Source of the DNA: Clostridium sp.
GTDB lineage: Bacteria > Bacillota > Clostridia > Clostridiales > Clostridiaceae
Assembly (NCBI GenBank): GCA_017435645.1
Contig: JAFSER010000008.1
Coordinates: 1 to 51,138, forward strand
Direction: 5' to 3'
Length of the DNA stretch: 51,138 nucleotides
Position 1 is the stretch's first letter. Each line of letters begins with the position of its first letter. Positions 39,376-47,773 of the stretch are shown one piece after another. The notes beneath the pieces are model-generated. The model was not told where the DNA came from and ran no database searches. It saw only the letters and a program-made list of their open reading frames with translations. The position numbers and the translations under genes are program-made.

Positions 39376-39802
39376 TTTTATTATTGTTGATAAGAGAGCA
39401 TTACCAGATGTATATGAGAAGGTTATTGATGCTAAAAGATTATTAAAAGAAGGTAGAGTTAAGGATGTAACTGAAGCTGCTAGAACTGTTAATATAAGTA
39501 GAAGTGTGTACTATAAATATAAGGATACAGTTTTTGAGCTTTCAGAAACAGAAAAGGGACAGAAAATTACTTTTAATTTAACAGTAGCTGATAATAAAGG
39601 CATATTATCAGGAATATTAAAATATATTTCTGAGAAAGGTGGAAGCATAATAACTATCAATCAGGGGATACCAATGAATAAAAAGGCTAATGTTATTTTA
39701 ACAATTAATATTGAAACAATAGACGGTGATTTAACTACTTTAATGGAAGGCTTGTCAATAATAGATGGTGTTAAAAAAGTAGATTTTATTTCAATGGAAT
39801 AA
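39365..39802 (+). CDS. UPF0735-type ACT domain protein (PheB-like)
   Basis: 145 residues. An N-terminal helical segment, RVKDVTEAARTVNISRSVYYKYKDTVF, looks like a helix-turn-helix. The C-terminal ACT domain (about 70-140, FNLTVADNKGILSGILKYIS) is an amino-acid-binding fold. The combination is the UPF0735/PheB family, often beside threonine or aromatic genes; its role is unknown, and amino-acid-sensing regulation is inference. The frame opens at 39335, but AAGGTGG upstream of ATG 39365 gives the natural start, overlapping the end of thrB. The operon ends at the terminator at 39831. Confidence 0.85.
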   Translation: MKGNFIIVDKRALPDVYEKVIDAKRLLKEGRVKDVTEAARTVNISRSVYYKYKDTVFELSETEKGQKITFNLTVADNKGILSGILKYISEKGGSIITINQGIPMNKKANVILTINIETIDGDLTTLMEGLSIIDGVKKVDFISME

Positions 39803-39828
39803 AATTTTAAAATGAATATTTTGTAAAA

Positions 39829-39858
39829 TTGGCTATCTTAGGATAGCCTTTAACTTTT
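39829..39858 (+). terminator. Terminator after the thr operon
   Basis: GGCTATC (39831-39837) and GATAGCC (39842-39848) pair around TTAG, followed by TTTAACTTTT. Confidence 0.75.
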
Positions 39859-39974
39859 ATATGGATAAAAATTACTGGTTTTATTATTTTTTTATTCTTT
39901 TGCTTTATTTATTTTTAGAAATTTGATATATTAAGTTTAAATCTATTGTAAAATGCTAGAGGGAGGAATAAGCA

Positions 39975-41120
39975 TTGGAAATTTATTTTGACAATAGTGC
40001 TACTACCAAACCATACAAAGAAGTTATTTCTGAAATGGTTACTGCAATGGAAGAGTATTATGGTAATCCCTCATCTCTTCATAGTTTAGGGATGAAAGCT
40101 GAAAAGAAGATAACTGAAGCAAGGGAATTTATAGGTAGAAGCTTAAATGGAACTAAGGATGAAATTTATTTTACTTCTGGTGGAAGTGAAGGTAATAATT
40201 TAGTAATAAAGGGTATTCCGAAGTCTGGACATCATGTTATTACTACTATTTTTGAACATCATTCAGTATTGATGCCTTTTAAGGAGCTTGAAAAGAATGG
40301 TGTTAGAGTTACTTATTTAAATGTAGATGAATATGGAAAAATATCTTTAGAAGAGTTAGAAAATGCTATATCAAAGGATACAGTATTAGTTTCTATTATG
40401 CATGTTAATAATGAAATGGGAGCAATTCAGGACATTGAAAGTATAGGTAAGTTAATAAAAGAAAAAAGTTCAAGAGCAAGATTGCATGTAGATGCGGTAC
40501 AATCTTATGGTAAAATAAATATTGATGTCAAAAAAATGAATATCGATATACTAACAGCTTCAGGACATAAAATACATGGACCAAAGGGTGTTGGTTTTAT
40601 TTATCTAAAAAAAGGCATAGTATTATCACCATTAATAAATGGAGGTAGTCAAGAAGGTGGTATTAGAGGTGGCACTCATAATGTGCCTGGTATAATAGCT
40701 TTACATAAGGCAGCAGAAATTACTATGTCAGATATAAATAATAGCTTTGAATATGTAAAAAATATAAAAGAGTATATGATAAATAGACTCAATGAAATAG
40801 ATAATATAAGGATAAATAGTCCATTAAAAGATGATTTTACTCCATATATTTTAAATGTATCTTTTATAGGTATAAAGGCAGAAGTACTTTTACATCTATT
40901 AGAAGAAAATAATATTTACGTTGCTACTGGATCAGCTTGTACATCAAAAACTAGTGCAACTCAGGGCAGTTATGTTATTAAAGCTTTAGGTTTAAGAAAG
41001 TCAGAAATTGAAAGTGCTATTAGGTTTTCATTTTCTAAGTCCAACACAAAGGAAGAAGTAGATAAGGTAATAGAAGTACTAAAAAGTTCATTAACATTTT
41101 TAAGGAGAGTAAGACGATGA
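39975..41120 (+). CDS. Cysteine desulfurase (NifS/IscS family), partner of ThiI
   Basis: 381 residues. PLP enzyme releasing sulfur from cysteine as a persulfide. Motifs: YFDNSATTKP at the N-terminus, FTSGGSEGNN, HVDAVQSYGK, the PLP Lys in SGHKIHGPKG, RGGTHNVPG, and the persulfide Cys in TGSACTSKTS. The start is TTG at 39975, 8 nt after GGGAGG. The stop codon overlaps the thiI start (ATGA), so the product is most likely the dedicated sulfur donor for 4-thiouridine and thiamine synthesis, as in the NifZ-ThiI pair of Bacillus. A general Fe-S role is not excluded. Confidence 0.93.
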   Translation: MEIYFDNSATTKPYKEVISEMVTAMEEYYGNPSSLHSLGMKAEKKITEAREFIGRSLNGTKDEIYFTSGGSEGNNLVIKGIPKSGHHVITTIFEHHSVLMPFKELEKNGVRVTYLNVDEYGKISLEELENAISKDTVLVSIMHVNNEMGAIQDIESIGKLIKEKSSRARLHVDAVQSYGKINIDVKKMNIDILTASGHKIHGPKGVGFIYLKKGIVLSPLINGGSQEGGIRGGTHNVPGIIALHKAAEITMSDINNSFEYVKNIKEYMINRLNEIDNIRINSPLKDDFTPYILNVSFIGIKAEVLLHLLEENNIYVATGSACTSKTSATQGSYVIKALGLRKSEIESAIRFSFSKSNTKEEVDKVIEVLKSSLTFLRRVRR

Positions 41121-42271
41121 ATAAATTAATACTAGTTAAGTATGCATCAGAAATATTTTTAAAAGGCTTAAATAGAAATAAGTTTGAAAAAAAATTAAGA
41201 GATAATATTAAGAAAAAATTAAAAGGATTAGAGTATTCTCTAGTTTCAGATCAGGGAAGATATTTTATAAAAGCTGATAACATTGAAGAAGCTGCTGAGA
41301 GAGTAAGAAAAGTATTTGGAGTAGCTGAGGTTTGTATAGTAACTGAAGTTCCAAGAGATATGCAAGCTATTAAGGAAGAGGCATTAAGAAAAGTAAAGGA
41401 GGCTAATCCTAAAAACTTTAAAGTTGAAACTAATAGAGCCAATAAAGCCTTCCCTAAAAATTCTTTAGAAACATCTAAGGAAGTAGGTGCATTTGTAGTT
41501 TACAATATGAATGGATTAGAAGTAAAGGTTAAAAATCCAGATTGCTTAGTAAATATAGAAATAAGAGAAAATGCATATATATATACAACAGAAGATAAGA
41601 TTAAAGGTGTAGGTGGACTTCCTTATGGAATTAATGGAAGTACTATGCTTATGTTATCAGGTGGAATTGATTCACCAGTTGCAGGATATTTAATGGCAAG
41701 AAGAGGTGTTGAATTACACTGCGTTTATTATCATAGTCATCCATATACTTCAGAAAGAGCAAAGGATAAGGTTAAGGATTTAGCAAAAATATTATCTACA
41801 TATACAGAAAGAGTAAAGCTTCATATAGTACCATTTACAGATATACAAATGGCTATTATTGAAGGATGTAGAGAAGATGAGTTAACTATTATAATGAGAA
41901 GATTTATGATGAGGGTTGCTTGTGCCTTAGCTGATAAATATGAAATTCAATCAGTAGCTACAGGAGAAAGTATAGGTCAAGTTGCAAGCCAAACAATGGA
42001 AGGGCTTATAGTAAGTAATGATTGTGCTGATAGACCAGTATTTAGACCATTAATATCTATGGATAAAACAGATATTATGGATATAGCAAGAGAAATAGGG
42101 ACTTATGAAACATCAATTTTACCATATGAAGATTGTTGTACAATATTTGTTCCAAAACATCCTAAAACTAAACCAAGATTAGAACTTATTAAGAAATCAG
42201 AACAAGTTTTAAATATAGATGAATTAGTTAATAAAGCAATTGAAGAAACAGAAGTTGTTATATTTAACTAA
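41117..42271 (+). CDS. thiI: tRNA 4-thiouridine synthase ThiI
   Basis: 384 residues. Adenylates and thiolates U8 of tRNA; also supports thiazole formation. N-terminal ferredoxin-like and THUMP domains (about 1-165) bind tRNA; the PP-loop is MLSGGIDSPVAGY. The catalytic Cys is in YEDCCTIFVPKHPKTKP. The protein ends there, lacking the C-terminal rhodanese domain of E. coli ThiI, as is usual in Firmicutes where the adjacent desulfurase supplies sulfur directly. The 4-bp overlap with the desulfurase gene supports that. Confidence 0.96.
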   Translation: MNKLILVKYASEIFLKGLNRNKFEKKLRDNIKKKLKGLEYSLVSDQGRYFIKADNIEEAAERVRKVFGVAEVCIVTEVPRDMQAIKEEALRKVKEANPKNFKVETNRANKAFPKNSLETSKEVGAFVVYNMNGLEVKVKNPDCLVNIEIRENAYIYTTEDKIKGVGGLPYGINGSTMLMLSGGIDSPVAGYLMARRGVELHCVYYHSHPYTSERAKDKVKDLAKILSTYTERVKLHIVPFTDIQMAIIEGCREDELTIIMRRFMMRVACALADKYEIQSVATGESIGQVASQTMEGLIVSNDCADRPVFRPLISMDKTDIMDIAREIGTYETSILPYEDCCTIFVPKHPKTKPRLELIKKSEQVLNIDELVNKAIEETEVVIFN

Positions 42272-42356
42272 TTAAAAATACCTTACAGATTAGTATAATA
42301 CCTCACATTATAATATTTAATAATATAAATTTAAAACTATAAAAGGTTTATATATA

Positions 42357-42389
42357 AAAAGAGCTTCATATTATTTATGAAGCTCTTTT
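42357..42389. terminator. Bidirectional terminator after thiI
   Basis: AAAAGAGCTTCATA (42357-42370) and TATGAAGCTCTTTT (42376-42389) around TTATT. A-run and T-run flanks serve thiI and the convergent gene ending at 42410. Confidence 0.88.
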
Positions 42390-42409
42390 AAAAGATATAC
42401 ATATATTTA

Positions 42410-42826
42410 TTATCTTGATCTCATTCTTGTAGCTTGTTGTCTAGCTTTTTTAAGTTGGCTATGATCAAATGGTTGAAGATCTTTTCTAGTAGTCAAGTTT
42501 GCTATATTTGAAATAGTAACTACTTCAGAATTAGCCTTACCTTTTTCTCCTTCTATCCCCATAATAACAACCTTATGGCCTTGCTTAACATCAATAAAAG
42601 TAGGATTTTTAAACCATTTTTTTACTTTGTATTGAGTTTTAACTACACCTTTTCCCATATCTGGTTTAACTAAAATATGAGCAGTTAATGTTTTTATAAT
42701 ACCTAATATGTTTTTTTCTTCTACTTTTACAGATAATACAGTTCCTGATACACTTGTCATTCTATCTCCGTATTTTTCCATATAAGCATCTGTAAAGTAC
42801 TTACTTATTTTATCTTTAAAACCCAT
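42410..42826 (-). CDS. Hypothetical basic protein, OB-fold-like
   Basis: 138 residues, not recognised. No signal peptide or membrane segment. The centre is beta-rich (VSGTVLSVKVEEKN, ILVKPDMGKGVV, HKVVIMGIEGEKGKANSEVVTISNI), which could be a small barrel of OB or SH3 type. The last 25 residues are basic (QLKKARQQATRMRSR), as in nucleic-acid-binding proteins. AGGAG lies upstream of the ATG. It is monocistronic, flanked by a bidirectional terminator. RNA or DNA binding is only suggested by charge and fold guess. Confidence 0.75.
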   Translation of the reverse strand: MGFKDKISKYFTDAYMEKYGDRMTSVSGTVLSVKVEEKNILGIIKTLTAHILVKPDMGKGVVKTQYKVKKWFKNPTFIDVKQGHKVVIMGIEGEKGKANSEVVTISNIANLTTRKDLQPFDHSQLKKARQQATRMRSR

Positions 42827-42922
42827 AATTAAAACTCCTTTTATTCAACAAATATTTATATAATATCAAGATAATTATATCATAATTAATAAATTAATAA
42901 AACAAAAAATTAATTTATTAAT

Positions 42923-43441
42923 TTAGTATAATTCATTTTTATAAATTGTCTTAAAAATCTTAATATGAAGCTCCTCATCTAATATTATTCTATTAATTAT
43001 AGTAATTATGTTTTCATTATTAATTTTTATAGCTAATTTTCTATACTCTTTAATAATTTCTTCTTCAGATTTAATATTATATTCAAGAATTTCTTTTAAA
43101 TTAGTATATTTTTTTATTACTTTAGATGTCCAGTAGTAAGTTTTATTTTTTCTTTTAGTATTTGTAGAGGGATTTCCACCTAATGAGATAATTAATTCGC
43201 CTATAATATTTAAATGATTCATTTCTACAGTTGCTATCTTTTTAAATATATTCTTTAAGGTTTCTTCAAGAAATAATTGTTGGTAATTATACTGATTTAA
43301 TAAGGTTAACTCAGAATATAGGCCAGAATAACATTTTTTTAATAGATTAGCATATTCAATATTTTTTTCTTTTATAGTTACTTTAGGATAAGGTAAAGTA
43401 ATAATGCAGTTTTTTTCTATATCAAAATAATCTCTTTTCAA
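42923..43441 (-). CDS. Ferritin-like di-iron domain protein
   Basis: 172 residues, predicted four-helix bundle. Carboxylate and His spacing fits the ferritin/rubrerythrin superfamily: Glu44 in LYSELTLLNQYNYQ, ExxH at Glu73-His76 in TVEMNHLNIIG, Glu127/Glu128 in KSEEEIIKEY, and ExxH at Glu156-His159 in LDEELHIKIF. Similar clostridial proteins are annotated only as ferritin-like; some are relatives of spore-coat CotJC or Mn catalase. The N-terminal 25 residues (CIITLPYPKVTIKEKN) precede the bundle. It is divergent from the HesB-like gene 101 bp away. Peroxide or iron handling is inferred. Confidence 0.78.
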   Translation of the reverse strand: MKRDYFDIEKNCIITLPYPKVTIKEKNIEYANLLKKCYSGLYSELTLLNQYNYQQLFLEETLKNIFKKIATVEMNHLNIIGELIISLGGNPSTNTKRKNKTYYWTSKVIKKYTNLKEILEYNIKSEEEIIKEYRKLAIKINNENIITIINRIILDEELHIKIFKTIYKNELY

Positions 43442-43542
43442 AAAAATATCAACTCCATAAATAATATTATTATAATATATGAAATACTAAGTAAAGGTGA
43501 TATAATTTTAAAAATTATATTAAAAATGAAAGGATGATATAA

Positions 43543-43818
43543 ATGAATATAGTATTTAATGAAGCAACAAAATTAGCCTTATTGGAGTTAATTAATAAAA
43601 GTTCTTTTAAAAATATAAGGGTAAAGGTAGTAGCTGTAGGTTGTGGTAAGCCTGCTTATGATTTGTATGCAGATTATGTTTCAGAGGAAGATTTTGAGGT
43701 GTCAGTTAATGGAGTAAACTTTGTTATAAGGAATAAAGATAAAAGGTTATGTGATGATATTGAAATAAAGTATGATAAGGAGGTTTATAATAATGGATTC
43801 TATATAAGAAGTATCTAA
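43543..43818 (+). CDS. HesB/IscA-like protein lacking the C-terminal CxC
   Basis: 91 residues. The order of strands and the motif VKVVAVGCGKPAYDLYADY correspond to the A-type Fe-S carrier fold. Typical IscA proteins use this Cys plus a C-terminal CGCG; here the C-terminus is NNGFYIRSI, and the only other Cys is in KRLCDDIEIKY. It is therefore either a degenerate carrier or a different branch (HesB-like proteins of clostridia). GAAAGGATG lies before the ATG. A ferritin-like gene is divergent upstream and a Cys-rich gene follows 125 bp downstream. Confidence 0.7.
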   Translation: MNIVFNEATKLALLELINKSSFKNIRVKVVAVGCGKPAYDLYADYVSEEDFEVSVNGVNFVIRNKDKRLCDDIEIKYDKEVYNNGFYIRSI

Positions 43819-43943
43819 ATTAAAAAAATAATTATATATTGATTATATTAATAATATAAAAATAAGATAAATTAGTGAAACAATAATCTTTTTTTACATA
43901 TTATGTATTATCGATACGATAAGATAAGGAAGAAGGTATACAA

Positions 43944-44627
43944 ATGAAAATATGTTTAAAAAAGATTAATAGCACTTGTTCATGTAATGAATATAACTTA
44001 ACTATATGTGCTGATGGTTGTTTAGGAAAAAAAATAAGAAAAAACTTACCAAAATGTATATGTGGTGATGGAATAAAGATAAATACAATAGTAACAGGTT
44101 GTGATGGAGTTTTAAATGCTCCTGCATTAACTTGCAATAACACAGTAGCTATTTCTACTCCAATTAAGGTTGTTAAAAATAATTCATGTTGTTATAGTGA
44201 TATAATTTCATCAAGTATTTCAGCTAATAGCTGTGGTTGTAGTGATGATATGAACTTTAATATTAATGATTATAATGGTTGCTATAATTCTAATAGTGTA
44301 TTTTCACAAAATAAAGAAGTTCAAGAATATGCTATAATAGTGAGATCTTTTTGTCCAACACTATCACAATTTTTATGTAGATATCCACAAACTGTTATAA
44401 CTGATTGTGAAAATACAATAAGAATAATAGTTATATTTGATAAAAAAGGTAGCGTTATAGCTCAACAATATAATAGTGGATGTGGTTGTGCTGGAAATAA
44501 TGTAGCATTATCTAATAATAATTATGGAGGCTTTGGTGGAGGCTGTGGTTTTGGCGGAGGCTGTGGCTTTGGCGGAGGTTGTGGCTTATTTGGATTAGCT
44601 GCTCTTGCTTTACTATTCTGTTGTTAA
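43944..44627 (+). CDS. Cysteine-rich protein with C-terminal GFGGGC repeats and hydrophobic tail
   Basis: 227 residues with 24 Cys (about 11%). Layout: Cys-rich N-terminal half with CSC, CxxxC, CIC, CC and CGC pairs (1-110); a Cys-poor middle with beta-strand-like content (about 123-177, EYAIIVRSFCPTLSQFLCRY and IRIIVIFDKKGS); CGC at about 181; then three GFGGGC units; finally a hydrophobic LFGLAALALLFCC tail. Gly/Cys repeats with a short hydrophobic end are seen in spore coat and small sporulation proteins of Firmicutes, so a disulfide-linked coat component is my best guess. I do not recognise the family. AGAAGG lies 8 nt upstream of the ATG. Confidence 0.75.
   Translation: MKICLKKINSTCSCNEYNLTICADGCLGKKIRKNLPKCICGDGIKINTIVTGCDGVLNAPALTCNNTVAISTPIKVVKNNSCCYSDIISSSISANSCGCSDDMNFNINDYNGCYNSNSVFSQNKEVQEYAIIVRSFCPTLSQFLCRYPQTVITDCENTIRIIVIFDKKGSVIAQQYNSGCGCAGNNVALSNNNYGGFGGGCGFGGGCGFGGGCGLFGLAALALLFCC
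44526..44588 (+). repeat. 18-bp tandem repeat encoding GFGGGC units
   Basis: Units beginning GGAGGCTGTGG start at 44538, 44556 and 44574 (the last partial), with a shortened first copy at 44526. They differ at silent or near-silent sites (TTT/TTC-type changes and GGC/GGT). The repeat lies inside the Cys-rich gene and its local GC is far above the surroundings. Confidence 0.85.
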
Positions 44628-44649
44628 TCTTATAGACAATAAAAAAATT

Positions 44650-44721
44650 GGTGTTGTAGCATAAGTAAGGTTTAAATTTTTTTATAATTTAGATTTTTAA
44701 GGTACTAACTGCTACAGCACC
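44650..44721 (+). terminator. Long-loop inverted repeat after the Cys-rich gene
   Basis: GGTGTTGTAGCA (44650-44661) pairs with TGCTACAGCACC (44710-44721) with one wobble, enclosing about 48 nt that holds a further AGTA/TACT pair and T-rich sequence. It may be a terminator of unusual form or a small structured RNA. The descending arm is followed by TATTTATAA, not a clean T-run. Confidence 0.4.
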
Positions 44722-44853
44722 TATTTATAAATAAGTTAATATGTCTTTAAAGGAATTTTTAATTATTAATTACTTTGTTATAAAATGACACAATATTTAT
44801 AGTATAATAAGTTTGGAGAATAAATATTCTTAAAAAGAGAAGGAGTATTTAAT

Positions 44854-45804
44854 ATGGATAAGCTTATTAGAGATAAAATTAATTTAACAATAGAGAATTA
44901 TAGAAACTCAAAGATACATTTAAGAAATGATGGTGATTTAATAAATCATTTTTCTTCTTTAGTTTTTTCACGTTATGAAAAAGAAGTGCCTTTTGAAAAA
45001 GTAAAAGAAATAAGAAAATATATAAAGGGAACAACATCGAGCTTATCATCTTTTAGAGGAGATATATTATATATATTATCTTTACTTATTGCTACTGAAA
45101 ATAGAGATGAAAAGGAATTAATAAGTGATTTATATAATGCTGAGGAATTGTTAAAAAATCAAGGTTTTATTGAAGGAGAATTTTTAGTATTAACTTCATA
45201 TGTTGTAGCTAAGTATGGTAGGAATAAAGATAAGAAAAAAATAATAGAGAAGATGGAATTAGTATTTAAACTTTTAAAAGAGAAATACTATAATATTACA
45301 GGTGAAGATGATTATTTAGTATGTGCTTTATGGGCATTAAATGATATTGATGTAAAAACTATAGATGAGTTTATAGAAGCTATTTATAATTATATGACAA
45401 ACTTAAATATTAAATCTAAAAATGGAATTCAAAGTTTAACCAATGCAATTATGTTAAATGGTTCTTCAGGGCACATGTATAAAACTATTGAGTTTATATT
45501 ACAAATGGAAAAAAGAAATATAAAGTTAGCACAACAATTTTTACCTTTATTAGGCGTTTTATCTAATAGAGATGTTAGAAAAACAGTTGAGTTAATAGAA
45601 GGTGTAATAGAGGTTTTATGTGAAGAGGAAAGTGAATATGAATATTATATGGATAAGGGTTTTAGAACAATAATAGCTATTACTATAATTTCATTTGCTA
45701 ATATAAATGAAGAGAGAGATTATGTAGATGAACTATTAGCACAAGGAATATATTCATTTATTAAATCTAAAAATAAGGGAATGTTTGAAGAAGCTTTAGC
45801 CTAA
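44854..45804 (+). CDS. DUF4003 family protein
   Basis: 316 residues, soluble, all-alpha by composition. It matches my memory of the DUF4003 family (SLVFSRYEKEVPFEKVKEIRKYIKG, FRGDILYILSLLIATENRDEKELI, GFIEGEFLVLTSYVVAKY); function unknown. No catalytic motif seen. AGAAGGAG precedes the ATG. The gap to dinB is 9 bp, so the two are probably translated from one message, which is the only functional clue. Confidence 0.7.
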   Translation: MDKLIRDKINLTIENYRNSKIHLRNDGDLINHFSSLVFSRYEKEVPFEKVKEIRKYIKGTTSSLSSFRGDILYILSLLIATENRDEKELISDLYNAEELLKNQGFIEGEFLVLTSYVVAKYGRNKDKKKIIEKMELVFKLLKEKYYNITGEDDYLVCALWALNDIDVKTIDEFIEAIYNYMTNLNIKSKNGIQSLTNAIMLNGSSGHMYKTIEFILQMEKRNIKLAQQFLPLLGVLSNRDVRKTVELIEGVIEVLCEEESEYEYYMDKGFRTIIAITIISFANINEERDYVDELLAQGIYSFIKSKNKGMFEEALA

Positions 45805-45813
45805 GGAGTTTTA

Positions 45814-46860
45814 ATGGATAGGTTAATATTACATGTAGATATGGATGCCTTTTTTGCATCAGTAGAACAGCTAGATAATAAGGAATTAAGAGGAAAGCCA
45901 GTAATAGTAGGTGGAGTAAGTGAAAGAGGGGTAGTATCAACTTGCTCATATGAAGCACGAAAATATGGGGTTCATTCTGCTATGCCAATATTTATTGCTA
46001 GGAAATTATGTCCACATGGTATATATACAAGAGTTAGGATGGGTAGATATAAAGAAGTATCTAAAAAAGTATTTAATATTTTAAAGGATGTAACTAATAA
46101 AATAGAGCCAATATCTATTGATGAGGCTTATTTAGATATTACAAATAGTAAGTTCAACTCTGGAATAGAGGCTGCTAAATATATTAAGGCTAGGGTATTA
46201 AAGGAGATAGGACTAACATTATCTATAGGTATATCATATAATAAATTTTTAGCAAAGTTAGCTTCAGATTGGAATAAGCCAAGTGGAATTAAGACAATAA
46301 CTAAAGATATGGTTCCAGAAATATTATTTCCTTTTCCAGTTTCAAGAGTACATGGATTAGGGAAAAGATCAGTTGAAAAATTAAATAATATAGGTATTTA
46401 TACTATTAAGGATTTATATGAATTACCTAGAGAATTTTACATAGATTATTTAGGTAAATATGGATTGGAAGTGTATGCTAGAATAAGAGGAATTGATAAT
46501 AGAGAAGTTGAAGTACAACGAGATAGAAAATCTTATGGAAGAGAAGTTACTTTAAAAATTGATACAAATAAAAAAGAAGATTTATTAGAATATTTAAAAG
46601 ACTTTTCTAGGGAAATTAGTAAGCAGTTAATAAATAATAATATTAAATGTAAAACTATTACTGTAAAATACAAAACAGATGATTTTCAAAGTCATACAAG
46701 AAGTAAAACATTAAGTTATTATACTAATTCTCATGAAGAAATTTATAAAATTTGCAAAGAGATAATAAATAGTGAAATATTTGATAGTTATATTAGATTA
46801 ATAGGTGTTACTGTATCATATTTTGATGAGAATAATATAGAACAGTTGAGATTATTTTAA
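45814..46860 (+). CDS. dinB: DNA polymerase IV (Y-family, DinB)
   Basis: 348 residues. Translesion polymerase. Catalytic motifs: HVDMDAFFASVEQ (first Asp with steric-gate Phe nearby), VVSTCSYEARKYGVHSAMP, and EPISIDEAYLDIT (second Asp/Glu pair). HhH thumb VHGLGKRSVEKLNNIGI and little-finger domain LKIDTNKKEDLLEYLKDF. The C-terminus ends QLRLF, a beta-clamp-binding type motif. Length is normal. No LexA box was recognised upstream, where DUF4003 is directly adjacent. Confidence 0.95.
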   Translation: MDRLILHVDMDAFFASVEQLDNKELRGKPVIVGGVSERGVVSTCSYEARKYGVHSAMPIFIARKLCPHGIYTRVRMGRYKEVSKKVFNILKDVTNKIEPISIDEAYLDITNSKFNSGIEAAKYIKARVLKEIGLTLSIGISYNKFLAKLASDWNKPSGIKTITKDMVPEILFPFPVSRVHGLGKRSVEKLNNIGIYTIKDLYELPREFYIDYLGKYGLEVYARIRGIDNREVEVQRDRKSYGREVTLKIDTNKKEDLLEYLKDFSREISKQLINNNIKCKTITVKYKTDDFQSHTRSKTLSYYTNSHEEIYKICKEIINSEIFDSYIRLIGVTVSYFDENNIEQLRLF

Positions 46861-46889
46861 AATTACTTTTATTATTTTATATAATACTA

Positions 46890-46915
46890 TATAATAGGAT
46901 TGTTTGTGAAACAAT
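46890..46915. promoter_or_regulatory. deoC -10 box with overlapping inverted repeat
   Basis: TATAAT at 46890-46895 is followed directly by ATTGTTT (46899-46905), GTG, AAACAAT (46909-46915), a perfect 7-bp repeat that would cover the transcription start, 24 nt before the deoC ATG. A clear -35 was not found. A DeoR-type repressor site is a reasonable guess. Confidence 0.5.
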
Positions 46916-46939
46916 TATATATAGAGGAGGATATCTTTT

Positions 46940-47614
46940 ATGAATAAAAAAGATTTAGCAAGAATGATTGATCACACTAGCTTAAAGCCAGAGGTAACAG
47001 AAAAAGAAATTGAAGCTTTATGTAAAGAGGCTTTAGAATATAATTTCGCGTCAGTATGTGTTAACCCAGCCATGGTTGAAAAAGCAGCTAGCCTTTTAAA
47101 AGGAAGTGACGTTAAAGTATGTACAGTTATAGGATTTCCTTTAGGAGCAACTACAACTGAAGTAAAGGCCTTTGAAACAGAAGATGTAATAAAAAAAGGT
47201 GCAACAGAAGTTGATATGGTTATTAATATAGGAAAATTAAAAGAAGGAAATTTAGAATATATTAAAAAAGATATAGAAGCTGTTGTAAATGCAGCAAAAG
47301 GAAAAGCATTAACTAAAGTAATAATAGAAACTTGTTTATTAACTGACGAAGAAAAAGTTACTGCTTGTAAATTATCAAAAGAAGCAGGTGCAGATTTCGT
47401 AAAGACTTCAACAGGATTTAGTACAGGTGGAGCTACTGGCAGTGATATTAAGTTAATGAGAGAAACTGTAGGTAAAGATTTAGGAGTTAAGGCTTCAGGT
47501 GGAGTTAGAAGTTTAGAAGATGCAATAACAATGATTGAAAATGGAGCTACTAGAATAGGCGCTTCAGCATCAATTGCAATTTGTGAAGGAACTAAATCAG
47601 ATTCTACATATTAA
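46940..47614 (+). CDS. deoC: Deoxyribose-phosphate aldolase
   Basis: 224 residues. Cleaves 2-deoxyribose 5-phosphate to acetaldehyde and glyceraldehyde 3-phosphate in nucleoside catabolism. TIM-barrel class I aldolase: Schiff-base Lys155 in [15 protein letters not shown], helper Asp92 in EVDMVINIG, Lys184 in [16 protein letters not shown] lies upstream of the ATG. It is alone, not in a deo operon with phosphorylase or phosphopentomutase. The terminator follows within 4 bp. Confidence 0.96.
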   Translation: MNKKDLARMIDHTSLKPEVTEKEIEALCKEALEYNFASVCVNPAMVEKAASLLKGSDVKVCTVIGFPLGATTTEVKAFETEDVIKKGATEVDMVINIGKLKEGNLEYIKKDIEAVVNAAKGKALTKVIIETCLLTDEEKVTACKLSKEAGADFVKTSTGFSTGGATGSDIKLMRETVGKDLGVKASGGVRSLEDAITMIENGATRIGASASIAICEGTKSDSTY

Positions 47615-47617
47615 TAT

Positions 47618-47642
47618 AAAAAGCTACCTTAGGTAGCTTTTT
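47618..47642 (+). terminator. Terminator after deoC
   Basis: AAAAAGCTACC and GGTAGCTTTTT pair perfectly around TTA. Confidence 0.9.
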
Positions 47643-47773
47643 ATATTTGTATTAAATTTGCTTTAGAATAATATATTATATAAAAGTTTTGAACTTATTT
47701 TATTCAATTTATTAGGGTATAATAATTATGAAATTAAAATAAAGTATAATATTGCAAAAGAAAAGGAGAAATA

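Noticed and set aside
41117-42271. ThiI truncated at its C-terminus
   Set aside because: Lack of the rhodanese domain is normal in Firmicutes, and the catalytic YEDCC motif and terminator are in place.
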